This document shows, in pieces, positions 6,085 to 7,680 of a DNA stretch of 7,680 nucleotides (the stretch's first letter is position 1; every line of letters begins with the position of its first letter). The stretch covers positions 1 through 7,680 of the forward strand of contig CAMOFU010000110.1 of the NCBI GenBank assembly GCA_946613705.1. Direction: 5' to 3'. A model generated the notes under the pieces. It was not told where the DNA came from. It worked only from the letters and a program-made list of their open reading frames with translations, and searched no databases. The stretch is from an uncultured Clostridia bacterium. GTDB lineage: Bacteria > Bacillota > Clostridia > Oscillospirales > Ruminococcaceae. The translations under genes and the position numbers were made by a program.

Positions 6085-7488
6085 TTATGCGAAGCCGAAC
6101 ACACCGATGAGCAGTACCCAGCTCAGACCGTAATAGGTCACAACCGCAACAAGGTCATTGACCGTTGTTATCAGCGGCCCCGATGCCACAGCAGGGTCTA
6201 TCTTGATCTTCTTGAAGAACAGCGGGATAAGCGTGCCTACCGCGCTCGATATCAGCATCGCCAGTATCAGCGAGAAGCCGATGCACCCCGATACGGCGAA
6301 CGAGAAGCCGAAGCCCTTGTGCTTGAAGAAGTGTATATACAGCCCCACGAACAGGAAGGATACAGCGCCGAGAAGTATGCCGTTGCAGAGACCGACGCGC
6401 ATCTCCTTTGTGACTAAGTGTACCTTTTGTCGGACAGTTAGGTTCTCGTCCATCAGCACTCTTATCGTTACCGCAAGCGACTGAGTTCCGACATTTCCCG
6501 CCATATCCAGTATCAGCGACTGAAATGCCATGATGATCGTAAGCTGTGCGATGACCTTCTCGAACACGCCGACCACGCTCGACACGAGCATTCCGAGCCC
6601 CAGCAGCACCAGCAGCCACGGCAGGCGCTTTTTCATGCTTTCCCTGAGCGGCTCGTTGAGATCCTCCTCTGCGGTCAGACCTGCAAGACGAGCATAGTCC
6701 TCGCCCATCTCGTCGTCAACGACCTCAATGACGCTCCGCGCCGTGATGACACCGAGCAGGCGGCTGTTGTTGTCCAGCACGGGTATCGAGTCCTCGGAAT
6801 AGTCCTTCAGCTTTTCGATACAGTCATCAATGCTCTCCTGCGCGTAAACGTAAGGGAAGCTTGTGGCGATCAGGTCGCTCAGCGCTGTTGAGCTCCTTGC
6901 AGTGATGAGCTCCTTCAGGTCGATAGCGCCGTAGAACTCGTCATTCTCGTCGGTGACGAAGATCGTCGAGATGTTGTCGTTTTCCTCAGCCTGCCGCACA
7001 AGCTCGTTCATCGCCTGCTTTACCGTGATGTTCTCGCGGATAACGATGCAGTTTGTCGTCATGCGGCTGCCGATCTCGTCCTCGTCGAACGAGGCTATCA
7101 GTCTGATCTCGTCCCTTACATCGTCCGCCAGCTCATCGATTATCAGCAGGCGCTTCTCCTTTGCGACGGTGTGCAGCACTGCCGCAGCGGTATCTGTTTC
7201 CAGCTCGGAGACTATCGAGGCGGCACGCTTGATGTCCATTTCTGCGAGGTACGTCCCCGCCGTTTCCTCATCAAGATGCTCGAAAGCCTCTGCCGTGAGC
7301 TCGGGAGGACATATTCGGAAAAGCTTTTTTCGCTCGGCGGGTGCAAGCTGTTCAAGTGCGTCCGCAAGGTCGCTCCCGTGGTAATCTCCGAGCTTTTCCG
7401 AAAGTGTCTTGGGTGAATCATTGCCCTTTATCAGTCTGACTATCTCCTCGACATACTCTGGTCTCTCGATAATATTCATTTCATCCAT
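6085..7488 (-). CDS. mgtE: Magnesium transporter/channel MgtE
   Basis: This 467-residue membrane protein has the usual MgtE length and layout. An N-terminal helical MgtE_N domain (about 20-135) is followed by paired CBS domains (about 138-262), the plug-helix motif VVDDEMGEDYARLAGL (about 256-271) and a five-helix membrane domain (about 289-465). Diagnostic motifs are RLPWLLVLL (288-296), DMAGNVGTQS (328-337) and DPAVASGPLITTVND (431-445). The Asp of TTVND sits where MgtE places its pore Mg2+-selectivity aspartate. The family forms homodimeric, Mg2+-gated channels in the cytoplasmic membrane, in which high internal Mg2+ closes the pore through the acidic N and CBS domains. The acidic residues of these domains are abundant here. 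ATG 7488 was chosen because GGAG lies 8 bases upstream; the in-frame GTG at 7497 overlaps that site. No truncation was seen. It stands alone between two minus-strand terminators. Confidence 0.97.
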   Translation of the reverse strand: MDEMNIIERPEYVEEIVRLIKGNDSPKTLSEKLGDYHGSDLADALEQLAPAERKKLFRICPPELTAEAFEHLDEETAGTYLAEMDIKRAASIVSELETDTAAAVLHTVAKEKRLLIIDELADDVRDEIRLIASFDEDEIGSRMTTNCIVIRENITVKQAMNELVRQAEENDNISTIFVTDENDEFYGAIDLKELITARSSTALSDLIATSFPYVYAQESIDDCIEKLKDYSEDSIPVLDNNSRLLGVITARSVIEVVDDEMGEDYARLAGLTAEEDLNEPLRESMKKRLPWLLVLLGLGMLVSSVVGVFEKVIAQLTIIMAFQSLILDMAGNVGTQSLAVTIRVLMDENLTVRQKVHLVTKEMRVGLCNGILLGAVSFLFVGLYIHFFKHKGFGFSFAVSGCIGFSLILAMLISSAVGTLIPLFFKKIKIDPAVASGPLITTVNDLVAVVTYYGLSWVLLIGVFGFA

Positions 7489-7498
7489 TGATATCACT

Positions 7499-7522
7499 CC
7501 GTTTCATATAATTCTGAAACGG
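7499..7522 (-). promoter_or_regulatory. Perfect 8-bp dyad overlapping the mgtE Shine-Dalgarno
   Basis: CCGTTTCA-N8-TGAAACGG is perfectly symmetric. On the minus strand its 3' arm ends in GG, the first two bases of the GGAG (7500-7497) that serves ATG 7488. In RNA the hairpin would hide part of the ribosome site. In DNA it could be an operator over an AT-rich -10-like core (TTATAT). Which level applies cannot be told from sequence. Confidence 0.6.
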
Positions 7523-7526
7523 GCGC

Positions 7527-7555
7527 AAAAATACCCCCTGTGCATCACATGGGGG
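7527..7555 (-). terminator. Intrinsic terminator upstream of mgtE
   Basis: On the minus strand CCCCC-A-TGTG-ATG-CACA-GGGGG forms a 9-bp stem with one bulged A and a 3-base loop (7555-7534), followed by TATTTTT (7533-7527). It sits just after the stop of the probable upstream gene and 39 bases before the mgtE start. It most likely ends the upstream transcript. A role as an attenuator of mgtE is an alternative. Confidence 0.8.
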
Positions 7556-7563
7556 CTGTACGT

Positions 7564-7680
7564 TCATATCACAGGGTCAGCAAACACAGGGAGGCAGCAA
7601 ACGCTGTTTCCCCGACCGATCAACAAATGATAAGCCGCACCATCGCCCGCATGGATCACAACTGTCACTGCCTGCCATAG
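7564..7680 (-). CDS. C-terminal end of an unidentified upstream gene (partial)
   Basis: A minus-strand frame is open from the window edge for 38 codons and ends at TGA 7566-7564, 8 bases before the terminator stem. The residues (beginning LWQAVTVVIHAGDGAAYHLL and ending FADPVI) look protein-like, with a Cys-Cys pair, but no family is recognised. The stop-then-terminator layout supports a real gene end. A second frame, with an ATG at 7678, is also open for 33 codons and is Cys-rich, so the frame is not certain. Confidence 0.45.
   Translation of the reverse strand, partial: LWQAVTVVIHAGDGAAYHLLIGRGNSVCCLPVFADPVI

Noticed and set aside
6953..7384. 143-codon plus-strand Ser-rich frame over mgtE
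   Set aside because: The Ser-rich composition results from antisense reading of Glu/Asp/Ala codons in the acidic N and CBS domains of MgtE.

Overview
The window looks like chromosome from an anaerobic Gram-positive Clostridia bacterium, most likely a Ruminococcus-like member of the Oscillospiraceae. This is inferred from AGGAGG-type ribosome binding sites, moderate GC content, an MgtE of clostridial type, and secreted coiled-coil M23 peptidases and transglutaminase-like proteins with Ig-like repeats. No mobile element, CRISPR array, rRNA or tRNA was seen.

Left half (1-4514, + strand): a cell-envelope cluster. A 5'-truncated coiled-coil M23 metallopeptidase is followed by a complete paralogue. 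Both keep all zinc and catalytic residues and share an unusual Cys/His-rich insert. A secreted transglutaminase-like protein (Cys-His-Asp triad, two Ig-like repeats, one fibronectin III-like domain) starts 29 bases after the second peptidase, behind a perfect AGGAGG, and is probably cotranscribed with it. A long hairpin with a weak T tail separates the two peptidase genes. A strong bidirectional terminator ends the cluster. The architecture suggests peptidoglycan cleavage by regulated hydrolases plus a surface-acting transglutaminase-fold enzyme. The exact substrates are unknown.

Right half (4590-7680, - strand): a lipoprotein of unknown function with many cysteines, then a roughly 350-base AT-rich intergenic region with two palindromic elements, then mgtE (CBS-domain magnesium transporter/channel) with its own strong terminator. 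A perfect 8-bp dyad overlaps the mgtE Shine-Dalgarno sequence. Forty bases upstream of the mgtE start is an intrinsic terminator, preceded by what is probably the 3' end of another minus-strand gene running off the window. The leader between that terminator and mgtE is too short for an M-box magnesium riboswitch.

No wholly new system is evident. The points most worth following are the duplicated M23 enzymes with their conserved C-x9-C-x-C insert and divergent linkers, their pairing with the transglutaminase, and the dyad at the mgtE translation start.
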